Assembly (NCBI GenBank): GCA_049302575.1
Contig: JBAQMG010000004.1
Span: 1 to 64,000, forward strand
Source: JBAQMG01 sp049302575
GTDB taxonomy: Bacteria; Bacillota; Desulfitobacteriia; Desulfitobacteriales; Desulfitobacteriaceae
Reading direction: 5' to 3'
Length of the DNA: 64,000 nucleotides
How positions within the stretch are numbered: position 1 is the first letter of the stretch; each line of letters opens with the position of its first letter. Of the stretch, positions 54,689 through 63,479 are shown piece by piece. A program made the translations under genes and the position numbers. The notes under the pieces are model-generated. The model searched no databases, had not been told where the DNA came from, and was given only the letters and a program-made list of their open reading frames with translations.

Positions 54689-56041
54689 TTACATCCGCAT
54701 TCCCATTCTTACTGTAAACGTAAGGAAGTTAAGAATACCAAAAAGTAAGATGACAATTAAATAAGGCATAGCGACGGATAATGCTTTACTAGCACCATAG
54801 TTCTTTTTAGCAATCCGATAGGCAGTATAAAGGGAACCGAGAGTTCCGGCGATGACTAAGACGTATTGCATTATTTGAATCGTCGGATCAGAAACTAAGG
54901 AGGTTTCTCCCTCCATTTGCATTCCGAACAGCCCCATAAAAGTATAGTAGAGAGATTTTCCTTCAGCTAACAGATGGAACAAGTTATGGGCCATGTGAGA
55001 AGCAAGATCAAGTGGAATAACTGCATATCCGAAGCGTGCAAAGGCATTGCGTACAGTCTCACCGGTAAAACGTTTAGAAACAGCGGTAGCTGCGAAAAGT
55101 AGGGATACTGGAGTGGCCATGGCGATAATAAAGAGGATCGTAAAGGCGATGTCTTCATTAGCAATCCCTAAGGACAGCTCTACCCATTTGAGAAAGGCTG
55201 GATAAAAGTCTAACATGGTAATGTTTTGGACAAATACAATCCCGACGATGACAATCGCTAAGAAGGATTCCTCGAAATGAGCCCTAGTCATAGACCAAAA
55301 TTCGCTGGTAGGAATACGCGGTGTTAAACGGATCGAATCATGGGGGCAGGATTTGATACAATTGGCACATAGATTACAACTAGCGTTATTTTCCATGGCC
55401 ATTGGAAATTCAAACATAGGACAGCCAGGGGCTTTTTCATTGCCTTTATAACAATCCCTGGAAGTACAGGTTCGGCAGGTGTCTTTATCGGATCGTAACT
55501 CCAACATACCGGCCCGAGAATAGTTGCCTGATACACTACCTAGAAAACAGAGATAGCGGCACCAAGTACGGCGTTCGAAAAACATAGCTGTTACCATAAC
55601 AGCACCTAACATTAGCAAGAGGAGCGTTCCAGAGCCACGGGGAGATTCAACAATTCCCCAAATGTGATCAGACCAAGTGATTAAAATGAAGGTAATATCA
55701 ATGATCCAAAGGCCGTACTTCCGGATAAAGGTAGGAACTTTTAGGTTAGCACCAAATAATTTTTGAGTTAGATCGCTGACCCAAGCAAAGGGGCAAACAC
55801 CGCACCAAAATCTACCGAAAATAAAGAAGAAGAAAGGGATAAGTGGCCACCAAAGAACCCAAGTAGCGGCAGTGCCAAAGTTATCATGGGCGGCTGTAGG
55901 CCCAGCTAAAAGTTCAAACATGATCACGGCAAAAACCAAAACGGCAATCCATTGGAATATCCTGGGATAGAAATAGCTTTTTAGAAATCTTTTTAAGAGA
56001 GAATTATTAAGAAAGTTTTTAGGTTGATTTTTAGAAGACAT
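54689..56041 (-). CDS. NapH/FtrD-like membrane polyferredoxin
   Basis: This 450-residue membrane protein has an N-terminal helix, a CxxCP site near a helix end (CGVCPFAW), a cytoplasmic or external cysteine-rich loop with CRTCTSRDC, CPMFEFPMAM and a ferredoxin motif CNLCANCIKSC, then about five further helices. Such proteins (NapH, CcoG, FtrD) pass electrons across the membrane. In iron uptake FtrD works with an FTR1 permease. Here it is grouped with DUF2318 and Met-rich proteins but no FTR1, which lies 18 kb away. A GAGGAA site precedes the ATG. Confidence 0.85.
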   Translation of the reverse strand: MSSKNQPKNFLNNSLLKRFLKSYFYPRIFQWIAVLVFAVIMFELLAGPTAAHDNFGTAATWVLWWPLIPFFFFIFGRFWCGVCPFAWVSDLTQKLFGANLKVPTFIRKYGLWIIDITFILITWSDHIWGIVESPRGSGTLLLLMLGAVMVTAMFFERRTWCRYLCFLGSVSGNYSRAGMLELRSDKDTCRTCTSRDCYKGNEKAPGCPMFEFPMAMENNASCNLCANCIKSCPHDSIRLTPRIPTSEFWSMTRAHFEESFLAIVIVGIVFVQNITMLDFYPAFLKWVELSLGIANEDIAFTILFIIAMATPVSLLFAATAVSKRFTGETVRNAFARFGYAVIPLDLASHMAHNLFHLLAEGKSLYYTFMGLFGMQMEGETSLVSDPTIQIMQYVLVIAGTLGSLYTAYRIAKKNYGASKALSVAMPYLIVILLFGILNFLTFTVRMGMRM

Positions 56042-56061
56042 GGCAATATTCCTCTACTTTC

Positions 56062-56640
56062 CTAGTTTTTCTTTTTTCTCAACATGGCAGCGAGTAACCC
56101 AGCGATCACAACGGCACCAGCCACACTGCCGATAAGCATTAAATTTGGTCCGGATTTGCCAATATTAATCGGAAAAGTAGCTTTTTCTTCACCTAGAGGA
56201 GAAGAAATAAGAAAAGTTTGATTCCATTGACCAGCTTGATTAAAGCTCATTCCCTCCATCATGTAGGTACCAGTCCCCATTGTCATTGTCGAGGTTGAAG
56301 ACTGTTCATGCATAATAGTTTCAGCTGGTTTATCCATACCGGAAGACATATTCATACCGCCCATGCTACTGCCTTTATCCATGGTTGATTTTTCCATGAT
56401 TACTTTGGCCCCAGTAACGGGTTTACCAGTAGATTTATCATTTACAATAACATTAAAAGTTGCTGGTTGATTAACCATAAGAACTTCCGGTGTGGTTTGT
56501 AGAATCACATGATAAGGCCCCGCATCTTGTGCTTGTTCATTAGCTCCACCTTTAGCTAATAGGGGGTTAGCTGTTAAAAGAAGAGTAAAGAGAGAGAGGG
56601 CTAGGAAACTGATTGCTTTTTTGGTAGTTTGATTTTTCAT
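56062..56640 (-). CDS. Secreted Met-rich YtkA/FixH-like protein with C-terminal anchor
   Basis: This 192-residue protein has a signal peptide, an immunoglobulin-like YtkA/FixH-type domain (PYHVILQTTPEVLMVNQPATFNVIVND), a Met/His/Ser-rich insert (GGMNMSSGMDKPAETIMHEQ, then STMTMGTGTYMMEGM) and a C-terminal membrane helix with KKKN tail. The insert suggests copper binding. ATG 56640 is preferred because AAGGAG lies 9 bases upstream; the in-frame GTG at 56649 abuts that site. It begins the second metal-type cluster. The family call is from fold-level motifs only. Confidence 0.75.
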   Translation of the reverse strand: MKNQTTKKAISFLALSLFTLLLTANPLLAKGGANEQAQDAGPYHVILQTTPEVLMVNQPATFNVIVNDKSTGKPVTGAKVIMEKSTMDKGSSMGGMNMSSGMDKPAETIMHEQSSTSTMTMGTGTYMMEGMSFNQAGQWNQTFLISSPLGEEKATFPINIGKSGPNLMLIGSVAGAVVIAGLLAAMLRKKKN

Positions 56641-56850
56641 GAAACACACTCCTTAAAATATTTTTTGATGTACAATCATTCATGACCAGTCTTAATGCAA
56701 AAGTGATGCCAAATTATACATTGTTCGTATTAGGCTGCAATACTTAAGGGTTAATTTCTTGATTGATCATTAATTTTCAAGTTATTTTTTTTCTAACTAT
56801 ATTTTTGTTAGTTATAAAGAACTAAAAAGATTGGCTAAACAAAAGTAAGA

Positions 56851-56886
56851 GTGTGAGATAACACAGTTGTCTGTGTCATCTCACAC
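56851..56886. terminator. Terminator after the Nramp gene
   Basis: GTGTGAGATAACACAG (56851-56866) pairs with CTGTGTCATCTCACAC (56871-56886) with one mismatch and a 4-base loop. It lies 40 bases beyond the Nramp stop on the minus strand. Confidence 0.75.
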
Positions 56887-56925
56887 ATAGCAGTGACTAT
56901 ATTTCATGAATATTTAACTTTAAAT

Positions 56926-58188
56926 TTACAATCCCAAAACTCTGAACATATTACTTGAAAATACAGGAAATATGTTTGAGACGAGCAAAAGAAATGTTAG
57001 AAAAATTAAGATAAATACGAACATCCAAGAGATTAAGTTGAAAAATTTTGTATTCGCGTACTCGCCCATGATACTTTTTTTACTAGCGATCAAGACCATG
57101 AAGATAAGAATGGGGGGTAAAAGTACCCCATTTACGACTTGGGTGGTCAACATAACATTATATAAGGACAGCTTGGGCCACAATACAATGGCTGCACCTA
57201 AACTGATGATGACGGTATATAACCCAAAGAATACGGGTGCTTCTTTATAGGGTTTACTAATTCCATGTTCAAAACCAAAGGCTTCGCAGACGGCATAAGC
57301 AGTACTTAAGGGAAGTACAAAAGCTGCTAACATGGAGGCCCCAAGTAAGCCGAAGCCAAACAGGAAACTAGCATTGTCTCCGGCTAACGGTTTTAAGGCG
57401 AGAGCAACATCTTTAGCTGTTTCAATGGGAATTTTCTTGGCAAAGAGGGTAGCCGCAGTGGCGACGATAATAAAGAAGGCGATAAATCCAGTAAAGAAGG
57501 TTCCGATCAATACGTCCCAACGGGTATAGTGATAATCTTTAGAGGTAATTCCTTTATCAACCACGGAAGCCTGGACATAGAACTGCCCCCAAGGTGTAAT
57601 GGTTGTTCCGATCACCCCAATAGCCATTAACAAGAAAGCAGGGTTTCCAGAAAATGAAGGGGTAATCGATTGGACCAAGACTTGACCCCAAGGCGGGTGG
57701 ACGATAAATCCAGAGATAACATAACTAAAAAATGTCAAACAGAGGAGCAGGAGTATTTTCTCGATTTTGCCATAGTCTGTTTTGATGACGAGCCACCAGA
57801 TAAGGGCAGCCATGAGCGGGACGGAGAGATATTTACTAATCCCAAAGATTTCGAAGCTGGTGGCAATTCCGGAAAACTCGGAAACCGTGGTTCCCAGATT
57901 GGCGATGAGCAGAACACTCATAGCAAAGAAAGTCCATTTCACACCGTAATGTTCGCGGATTAAGTCAGAGAGACCTCTACCAGTAACTGCTCCTGTACGT
58001 GCGGAGATTTCTTGAGCAATGGCCAGAAGCACAGTGCTCACTAGCATAGTAAAAATGAGTGAGTAACCATATTTAGCACCAGCCGCAGCATAAGTGGCAA
58101 TTCCCCCAGCATCATTGTCGGCAAATGCTGTGACGATGCCTGGACCCATTATAGCAAAGAAGAGGGTGAAACGTCCTTTTTGGGTCAT
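56926..58188 (-). CDS. Nramp-superfamily transporter with non-canonical metal site, probable Mg2+ (NRMT-like)
   Basis: This 420-residue protein has eleven to twelve helices. The helix-1 motif is ADNDAGGIATYA in place of Nramp DPGN, and helix 6 reads GTTITPWGQFYV in place of the MPH motif, removing the Met that selects transition metals. I recall that Nramp-related magnesium transporters (NRMT) differ at these positions. Its ATG overlaps the stop of the MgtE_N-CBS gene, and the operon leader is an M-box, both pointing to Mg2+. A manganese role is possible. Confidence 0.85.
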   Translation of the reverse strand: MTQKGRFTLFFAIMGPGIVTAFADNDAGGIATYAAAGAKYGYSLIFTMLVSTVLLAIAQEISARTGAVTGRGLSDLIREHYGVKWTFFAMSVLLIANLGTTVSEFSGIATSFEIFGISKYLSVPLMAALIWWLVIKTDYGKIEKILLLLCLTFFSYVISGFIVHPPWGQVLVQSITPSFSGNPAFLLMAIGVIGTTITPWGQFYVQASVVDKGITSKDYHYTRWDVLIGTFFTGFIAFFIIVATAATLFAKKIPIETAKDVALALKPLAGDNASFLFGFGLLGASMLAAFVLPLSTAYAVCEAFGFEHGISKPYKEAPVFFGLYTVIISLGAAIVLWPKLSLYNVMLTTQVVNGVLLPPILIFMVLIASKKSIMGEYANTKFFNLISWMFVFILIFLTFLLLVSNIFPVFSSNMFRVLGL

Positions 58189-59486
58189 GAACTATGTCCC
58201 CCCTTCGGCTGATAACGGCGGAAATATAGGCTGGAGTGAAGTTCACCACCACGCGCGCGCTCTGGCATTAATAACTCTAAAACATCGTCTACGGTGATGA
58301 TTCCCAAAATCCGGTCTTGATCATTGACGACTGGAACTGCCAGTAAACCATATTTATGGATGATATCAGCCACCTTTTCATGATCATCAAACGGAGAGAT
58401 TTTTACGATATTGGTATGCATCAAGTTTTTTAGCGGAGTCTCTGGGGAGGCAATAATCAGTTCTCTTAAAGAAAGAACGCCCTCGAGGGTTTCATGTTCA
58501 TCAACGACATAAAGATAATAAATAGTTTCTGCTTCAGGAGCTAACCGCCGAAGCTCGTTAATAGCTTGTTCAGCAGTCAACCAAAACGATAAACCGATGT
58601 ATTCAGTGGTCATTAGTGAACCAGCAGTGTCGTCCGCATATTGCATTAGTTCCCGAACATCTTCGGCATCATCAGATTCCATTAAACGAAGGAGTTCTTC
58701 AGATTTTTCCAAGGATAACTCACTCAAAATATCAGCTGCTTCATCAGGCGGCATTTCTTCAAGAATATCGGAAGCTCGTTCTTCGTCCATCAGATTGATC
58801 ATTTCAACTTGAACATCTAATTCCATCTCAGCTAAGGCCTCGATCGCTTGTTTAGAATCTAGGGCATCTAGAAAATGAGACCGTTGTTTATAGTCCATGG
58901 TCTCAATAATGTCAGCAATATCAGCAGGATGAAGTTGACGAAGTTGTTCTTTTTCCCTAGTGAGTTGAAGGTCTGAGGTCCTACTTTCTAGAGGTTTAAT
59001 ATATTGGCAGCTCACAAAATTATTAGAGATACGGCCCAGTAAGAACTCAATGCCCAAACGACGGAATAAACCACGTACACCAATATCCACAGCCACCAAA
59101 ACAAGATACTGATGATCTTCATGGGACACCCAAGAAAAGCTAACATCATTTACTCGAACTAATTTAGACCCTTTCAGGTCAATAATTTGTTTATCTAACA
59201 GCCATTTGCCTATAAACGTTTCATCATCATGTAGAGGGTACTTCAGTAGGGGATCAAAAGAGGAATTAAGCTGTAAGTCGTCTTTATTCCAAAAATCAAC
59301 CAATTCTGTAGGTAATATGGCATCAACCCCTTTGCCATATCGAATGACGGTGACATGGGGAGAGACACTGTCCCAGCGCATGGCCATGTCCAAGATTCGG
59401 CCAATGCGATGTCCTCTGGCGTCTCTGATCGGTTTATTTAACAATTGGCTGAAATAGAAGTTCCCTAAAACCTTTAAGTTATCCAT
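58185..59486 (-). CDS. Soluble PRC-barrel / MgtE N-domain / CBS protein
   Basis: This 433-residue protein starts with PRC-barrel-like repeats (FSQLLNKPIRDARGHRIGRI, and LDKQIIDLKGSKLVRVNDV), then the MgtE intracellular N domain (LHPADIADIIETMDYKQRSHFLDAL, EEMPPDEAADILSEL) and two CBS motifs (MTTEYIGLSF... and LLAVPVVNDQDRILGIITVDDVLEL). The MgtE membrane part is absent. In MgtE these domains sense cytosolic Mg2+ and gate the channel, so here the protein likely regulates the Nramp-type transporter made from the overlapping next gene. AAGGAGG precedes the ATG. M-box leader upstream. Confidence 0.92.
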   Translation of the reverse strand: MDNLKVLGNFYFSQLLNKPIRDARGHRIGRILDMAMRWDSVSPHVTVIRYGKGVDAILPTELVDFWNKDDLQLNSSFDPLLKYPLHDDETFIGKWLLDKQIIDLKGSKLVRVNDVSFSWVSHEDHQYLVLVAVDIGVRGLFRRLGIEFLLGRISNNFVSCQYIKPLESRTSDLQLTREKEQLRQLHPADIADIIETMDYKQRSHFLDALDSKQAIEALAEMELDVQVEMINLMDEERASDILEEMPPDEAADILSELSLEKSEELLRLMESDDAEDVRELMQYADDTAGSLMTTEYIGLSFWLTAEQAINELRRLAPEAETIYYLYVVDEHETLEGVLSLRELIIASPETPLKNLMHTNIVKISPFDDHEKVADIIHKYGLLAVPVVNDQDRILGIITVDDVLELLMPERARGGELHSSLYFRRYQPKGGHSS

Positions 59487-59648
59487 TTCCTTACCTCCTT
59501 TTTAAGTCAGCGGAGACTGGTGCCTGTTGTCAAAATGACATTGTTCTGTATGAAACATAGTATGATTGCACATATGATACGGACCAGAATCCATAAAACC
59601 ACCCCCTTCATTGTTCCCGAAATTATTCTTTCAGACTTCAAGGGCAAA

Positions 59649-59681
59649 ATAAAAAGACCTCTATGGCAAAATAGAAGGTCT
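59649..59681 (-). terminator. Terminator of the M-box leader
   Basis: On the minus strand AGACCTTCTAT pairs with ATAGAGGTCT around TTTGCC and is followed by TTTTTATTTT. It lies directly after the M-box and about 160 bases before the first gene, as expected for a riboswitch expression platform that stops transcription when Mg2+ is bound. Confidence 0.85.
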
Positions 59682-59701
59682 ATAATCGCAAACGTTATGA
59701 A

Positions 59702-59860
59702 CCTCCCTACTCGTTGAGCTTTAGCACTGCATACCGTAGAGTTATCTCAGCCACATTAGGTAAAACCTTGTTCCGATAATACCTGTTCTACCCAATTGGC
59801 GTCTCTCGACATTTCTGGGCAGTGGCCTATGTTTATGCAGGAGCCTCACCTAACAGAGAA
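59702..59860 (-). ncRNA. M-box (ykoK) magnesium riboswitch
   Basis: Read on the minus strand the leader contains the conserved M-box words GTTAGGTGAGGCTCCTGCAT, CACTGCCCAGAAATGTCGAG, AGACGCCAATTGGGT, AACAGG, GCAGTGCTAAAGCTC and AACGAG in the right order and spacing as I recall for the B. subtilis ykoK leader. Mg2+ binding to this RNA normally favours the downstream terminator. It controls the MgtE_N-CBS and Nramp-type operon. Confidence 0.93.
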
Positions 59861-59879
59861 ATATAATTATCTTAGCTAC

Positions 59880-59909
59880 ATTATATTTTTAATGTAGCTA
59901 ATTCGTCAA
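59880..59909 (-). promoter_or_regulatory. Promoter of the M-box operon
   Basis: On the minus strand TTGACG (59909-59904) and TATAAT (59885-59880) are 18 bases apart. The -10 lies inside an 11-bp inverted repeat (TAGCTACATTA 59873-59883, TAATGTAGCTA 59890-59900), which could be an operator or chance. Confidence 0.75.
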
Positions 59910-60018
59910 TGTTTTTGTTGGAAATTTTAAAAATTACTCTATTTCTCATATTTGCTGCATGTTATAATGAAATATTTAAAAGTTGTCTTGGGGTTGTCTG
60001 AAAGTAAAGTAAAGAATT

Positions 60019-60861
60019 TTATAGTGGAACTACAACGTTTTGCCCTGTTCCGAAGGAGTAACCTGCGTAAGCAGCTGTTAGAGTGTACGTTTGGCCGGCA
60101 ACCAACGCTGCGGTAATCGAATATGCAGCTCCACCGACTGAAGGCGTCGCACCAGTGAGTGCTACAAGGTTTCCTGAACTATTAACTAGCGTAAAGTTGT
60201 TTATTGTCAAGCCATTCAAGGCGGGACTCAAGTCTACGGTGAATCCGGTTGTGGAGGGGTAGCTAACAGTTAGTGTTTCGCTGATTGTTGGCGTAAGCGG
60301 CGCTGGTGTTGGCGGTATAATTGTAGGAGGCGTTGTATATGTTGGGGTATTGGAAGCCCGTGTATTGATAGTCGCTATATTAGATATGACTGAATAAACT
60401 TCATTACTAATAACGTATTGATGAATTTGTCCGTTATTAATCAGAAATATTGTGACTGTGGCACTTCCTTTACTATCGCTTTGGATCAACCTCTGTAAAT
60501 AAGCATAATCTTGGGCGTTAATGGGAAGTTGCTGAGAAGTTCCGTTCGAAACAAACAGTACCCAATAGCCCGATGATATAGCATTATTTCCACTTCCGAT
60601 GTTTATGGTGTTAGTTGCACTTGGGAAAAGCTGAGAGGTAGAACTGGATGAATTCAAGGCGTAAGGCTCATTAGTCCTTGGCAGGTTGACATCGTTTATA
60701 CTTGCTGCGTCAGCGGTCGGATTATTGAGAGAAGATATATCTTTAAAAAGATTGGGAAAAAGCAGGTAGCCAATTATGCCGAATATTAATATCCCCAAAG
60801 CCAATGACTGTAAATCTTTTGACTTTGTGCTGCGTGGATTACGCCATAACTGATTGGGCAT
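60019..60861 (-). CDS. Membrane-anchored extracellular protein of unknown function
   Basis: This 280-residue protein has an N-terminal membrane helix (about residues 18-40), a Ser/Asn/Thr-rich external region, a short beta-rich domain (YWVLFVSNGTSQQLPINAQDYAYLQRLI), a Pro/Thr linker (TTPPTIIPPTPAPLTPT) and a C-terminal Ig-like beta domain ending in VVVPL. Composition suggests a surface or spore-related protein. No catalytic motif is seen. GGGGGGAG precedes the ATG. Confidence 0.7.
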   Translation of the reverse strand: MPNQLWRNPRSTKSKDLQSLALGILIFGIIGYLLFPNLFKDISSLNNPTADAASINDVNLPRTNEPYALNSSSSTSQLFPSATNTINIGSGNNAISSGYWVLFVSNGTSQQLPINAQDYAYLQRLIQSDSKGSATVTIFLINNGQIHQYVISNEVYSVISNIATINTRASNTPTYTTPPTIIPPTPAPLTPTISETLTVSYPSTTGFTVDLSPALNGLTINNFTLVNSSGNLVALTGATPSVGGAAYSITAALVAGQTYTLTAAYAGYSFGTGQNVVVPL

Positions 60862-61008
60862 TAATCTCCCCCCTCAAGATGCGAACGAATTTGTTTCCAT
60901 ATACATATATGTTTCTCTGTGTGTGCTTATGTTTGTAAGGATGCTTAGAGATTGCCCAAGGCATACAAAATCCAAATATTTAAAAAAGAGTTTGAAATAT
61001 ATTCCTGG

Positions 61009-61656
61009 CTACTGTCGCTTGTTGAGGGTATATCCAGTGCCCCAGAATACGAAGAGGGCTGCAGCACCTAAGAAGAACCACAGCCATGTTTTCTGAGCGA
61101 CACCCATGAACACGAGTGCAGTTCCAATATAGTAAGGAACTATCGACAAAGCTACAGTCCAAAAATACGGCCATAGTTTTATAGATGGCATAACACCGGC
61201 TATGTAGTTTACAGCAAAGGCTGGAATTGGCAGTAAACGTGCAATTAATAATCCCAGTGCGCCTTTTCTGTATATCCAATTATCCACTAACTCAAACCGT
61301 TTTGAAGAGATTAGCTTTGGCATGAGTTTTTGTCCATAAATGCGTGCGATGAAAAAAATCGCTAGTGAACTAAGCGTTGAACCCAACCAAGAATAAAATA
61401 TTCCTTGATAAATACCGAAGATTTTCAGGAATAGAACCACAAGTCCTTCTGACGGCATTGGAGTCATACATAGAGCGGTCATCAAAAGTATCGCTAAAAG
61501 AATCCCCCATACCCCCCAAGCCTGGATTAAAACGGAAATCTCATTTCGTCTATCCAAGTAAAGAAACGCTGCAATAAACAAGATGAATGCAGTAATAAGT
61601 ACTCCAATCAAACCATACTTTCGTAGATCAACTTTGTTCCAAATATTGTGAATCAT
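61009..61656 (-). CDS. TVP38/TMEM64 (DedA-like) membrane protein
   Basis: This 215-residue protein has five to six helices and the VTT/SNARE-associated domain pattern (PSEGLVVLFLKIFGIYQGIFYSWLGS, then GLLIARLLPIPAFAVNYIAGV). Relatives act in lipid flipping or membrane homeostasis. A GGAGAAG site precedes the ATG at 61656. It has no clear operon partner. Confidence 0.88.
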   Translation of the reverse strand: MIHNIWNKVDLRKYGLIGVLITAFILFIAAFLYLDRRNEISVLIQAWGVWGILLAILLMTALCMTPMPSEGLVVLFLKIFGIYQGIFYSWLGSTLSSLAIFFIARIYGQKLMPKLISSKRFELVDNWIYRKGALGLLIARLLPIPAFAVNYIAGVMPSIKLWPYFWTVALSIVPYYIGTALVFMGVAQKTWLWFFLGAAALFVFWGTGYTLNKRQ

Positions 61657-61891
61657 TAATTCTTCTCCGTATTCTCTGAGTAGTATGAGGTATGATCAAC
61701 ATCCAACAATTTCTGCTTATAAACGTTTTGATAGTCATCTGCATTTTTCTAGTATATACACTTGAGGAAAATATAGCCTAGCACAGCGGGAACCAAACAA
61801 AGTTAACGTCTATGACCAACTGACAATGACTAATGCAAATTAATTATATCATATGAATGAATAGTTTTAGGTTTTTAAGGAGCGTATGTTC

Positions 61892-62024
61892 TGTGGATAT
61901 TCGTTTATTGTGGATAATGTGGATAAGTTTGTTGATTGTTGCTAGGTACAGGCTTGCAAATTAACAGTAAATTATACGGCAAACCTGGATGTTACCCACA
62001 AGCACCTGTGGATAGTGTGGACAA
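61892..62024. other. Cluster of DnaA-box-like 9-mers beside AT-rich DNA
   Basis: TGTGGATAA (reverse complement of the DnaA box TTATCCACA) occurs twice in tandem at 61909-61917 and 61918-61926. Variants lie at 61892 (TGTGGATAT), 62007 (TGTGGATAG) and 62016 (TGTGGACAA), and TTACCCACA at 61992 on the other strand. A very AT-rich stretch runs from about 62086 to 62260. The 645-base gap between the TVP38-type and cyclo-ligase genes holds nothing else I recognise. Confidence 0.65.
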
Positions 62025-62301
62025 GTCTGGTACTTGGCTTAAACAATGCATAGTTCTTGGGGATAACACTGTGGTTATTTTTCAGCCATCTTTATAAAAT
62101 AAATATAGTTTTAATTTTGTTCTTTTGGCATTCTTTTAGTATAATGTTTAGAGCAAATAAAATAAGATTTAAAAATTTATTCTTAAAAGCAGGATTTGTG
62201 GAAATAAAAAGCGAATAATTTTTTTTAGTGAAATATTTTTTTTGTGTTTTCTTGAGAACTAGCACTTCGGGTTATGAGTAGCAAAATGGGGGGAAGTATA
62301 C

Positions 62302-62895
62302 TTGGCAGAAATAGGTTCTCCTAGGTCGGAAGACAAAATAAAAGTACGCAAGTCGGTTTTAGCCAAACGAGCCAGCTTAGGAGAGTCAACAAGAGCAAGT
62401 AAAAGCATTCTAATTCAAAACAAAGTTTTGGACATGTCTGAATACAGAGCAGCAAAGACTGTGATGCTCTTCCTGAACTTTAGGGATGAGGTAGAAACAA
62501 CAGCTCTAGCTGTGGAAACCTTGGCAAGAGGTAAACGACTGGTATTACCTCGTTGTGCACCTAAAGGGATATTAATTCCGGCTATAATCGAAGAGTTGGA
62601 GCGCGACCTTGGATTAGGAATGTATGGTATTAGGGAACCAAAGAAAGAGGGGTTAGTCAAGGCAGAAGCTCACGAAATTGACTTTGTGCTTGTGCCAGGG
62701 GCCGCTTTTGATTTGACAGGAAACCGCCTTGGCTATGGTGCAGGCTATTATGACCGCTTTTTTGAACTCTTGTCACCGTCTGTTCCTAGAGTAGCGGTGG
62801 CATTTGCTTGTCAAGTAATATCCCAGGTTCCAGTCGCGGAACATGATCAAAAAATGTCATTTTTGATCACAGAAGAAAAGGTCTATCAATTTTAG
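62302..62895 (+). CDS. 5-formyltetrahydrofolate cyclo-ligase
   Basis: This 197-residue enzyme converts 5-formyl-THF to 5,10-methenyl-THF using ATP. The RKSVLAKR basic N-terminal helix, LPRC segment and the conserved GAAFDLTGNRLGYGAGYYDRF folate/ATP motif are clear. TTG 62302 follows GGGGGGAAG. In acetogen-like anaerobes it recycles folate for the Wood-Ljungdahl branch. It precedes the NuoE-like gene by 88 bases and may not share its function. Confidence 0.93.
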   Translation: MAEIGSPRSEDKIKVRKSVLAKRASLGESTRASKSILIQNKVLDMSEYRAAKTVMLFLNFRDEVETTALAVETLARGKRLVLPRCAPKGILIPAIIEELERDLGLGMYGIREPKKEGLVKAEAHEIDFVLVPGAAFDLTGNRLGYGAGYYDRFFELLSPSVPRVAVAFACQVISQVPVAEHDQKMSFLITEEKVYQF

Positions 62896-62983
62896 AAATT
62901 TGTCAGAGCAAGTTTACGGGGAGTAGATAAGGAATTTGTAATTCCGAGAAAGATTGATGTTTTAGAAAAGGGAGGGATTTCGT

Positions 62984-63466
62984 TTGAGTGTGGCTTGTAA
63001 GGATTTGGTAGATCCAAAAGACCTGAAATTGGACGAGTTGCTGGCACATTATACCGGTTTACAAGGAGCTTTGATTCCTGTTTTGCAAAAGGCTCAAGAG
63101 ATTTATGGCTATTTGCCGGCCGATGTTTTAAGGCGAATCAGCAAAGGGATGCGTATGCCCTTAGTGAGGATATACGGAGTTGTGACCTTTTATGCTCAGT
63201 TTCGTTTAACCCCTATGGGTCGAAATGTGGTGCGTGTTTGTCTGGGTACGGCGTGTCATGTGCGCGGTGGAGCCAAAGTATTAGAGATGATTGAAAAAGA
63301 ATTAAAGATTAAAGATGGCGCTACAACTGAGGATAATCGCTTTACCTTGGAAATTGTCGCTTGTATAGGTGCTTGTGGGTTGGCTCCAGTATTCTCAGTC
63401 AATAATAAAGTGCACGGCAAGATGACTCCGGAAAAGGTAGCCGGGGTTCTCGCTAAGTTTGAGTAG
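62984..63466 (+). CDS. NuoE-like [2Fe-2S] subunit of NADH-linked hydrogenase/dehydrogenase
   Basis: This 160-residue thioredoxin-like ferredoxin has cysteines CLGTAC (CX4C) and CIGAC (CX3C) that bind one [2Fe-2S] cluster, as in NuoE, HydC/HndA. The N-terminal helical part (LIPVLQKAQEIYGYLPADVLRRISKGM) is typical. TTG 62984 is 8 bases after GGAGGG; GTG 62990 is possible. It is followed by a NuoF-like gene, so it belongs to an NADH-reactive complex, probably an electron-bifurcating [FeFe]-hydrogenase or formate dehydrogenase; the catalytic subunit is outside the window. Confidence 0.92.
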   Translation: MSVACKDLVDPKDLKLDELLAHYTGLQGALIPVLQKAQEIYGYLPADVLRRISKGMRMPLVRIYGVVTFYAQFRLTPMGRNVVRVCLGTACHVRGGAKVLEMIEKELKIKDGATTEDNRFTLEIVACIGACGLAPVFSVNNKVHGKMTPEKVAGVLAKFE

Positions 63467-63479
63467 GGGGAGAAAAGGT

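Noticed and set aside
56926..58188. Classical MntH manganese transporter
   Set aside because: The DPGN and MPH motifs are replaced and the leader is an M-box; kept only as an alternative.
61892..62260. Calling the DnaA-box cluster the chromosomal origin
   Set aside because: No dnaA, dnaN, rpmH or parAB lies nearby; only a DnaA-binding site can be argued.
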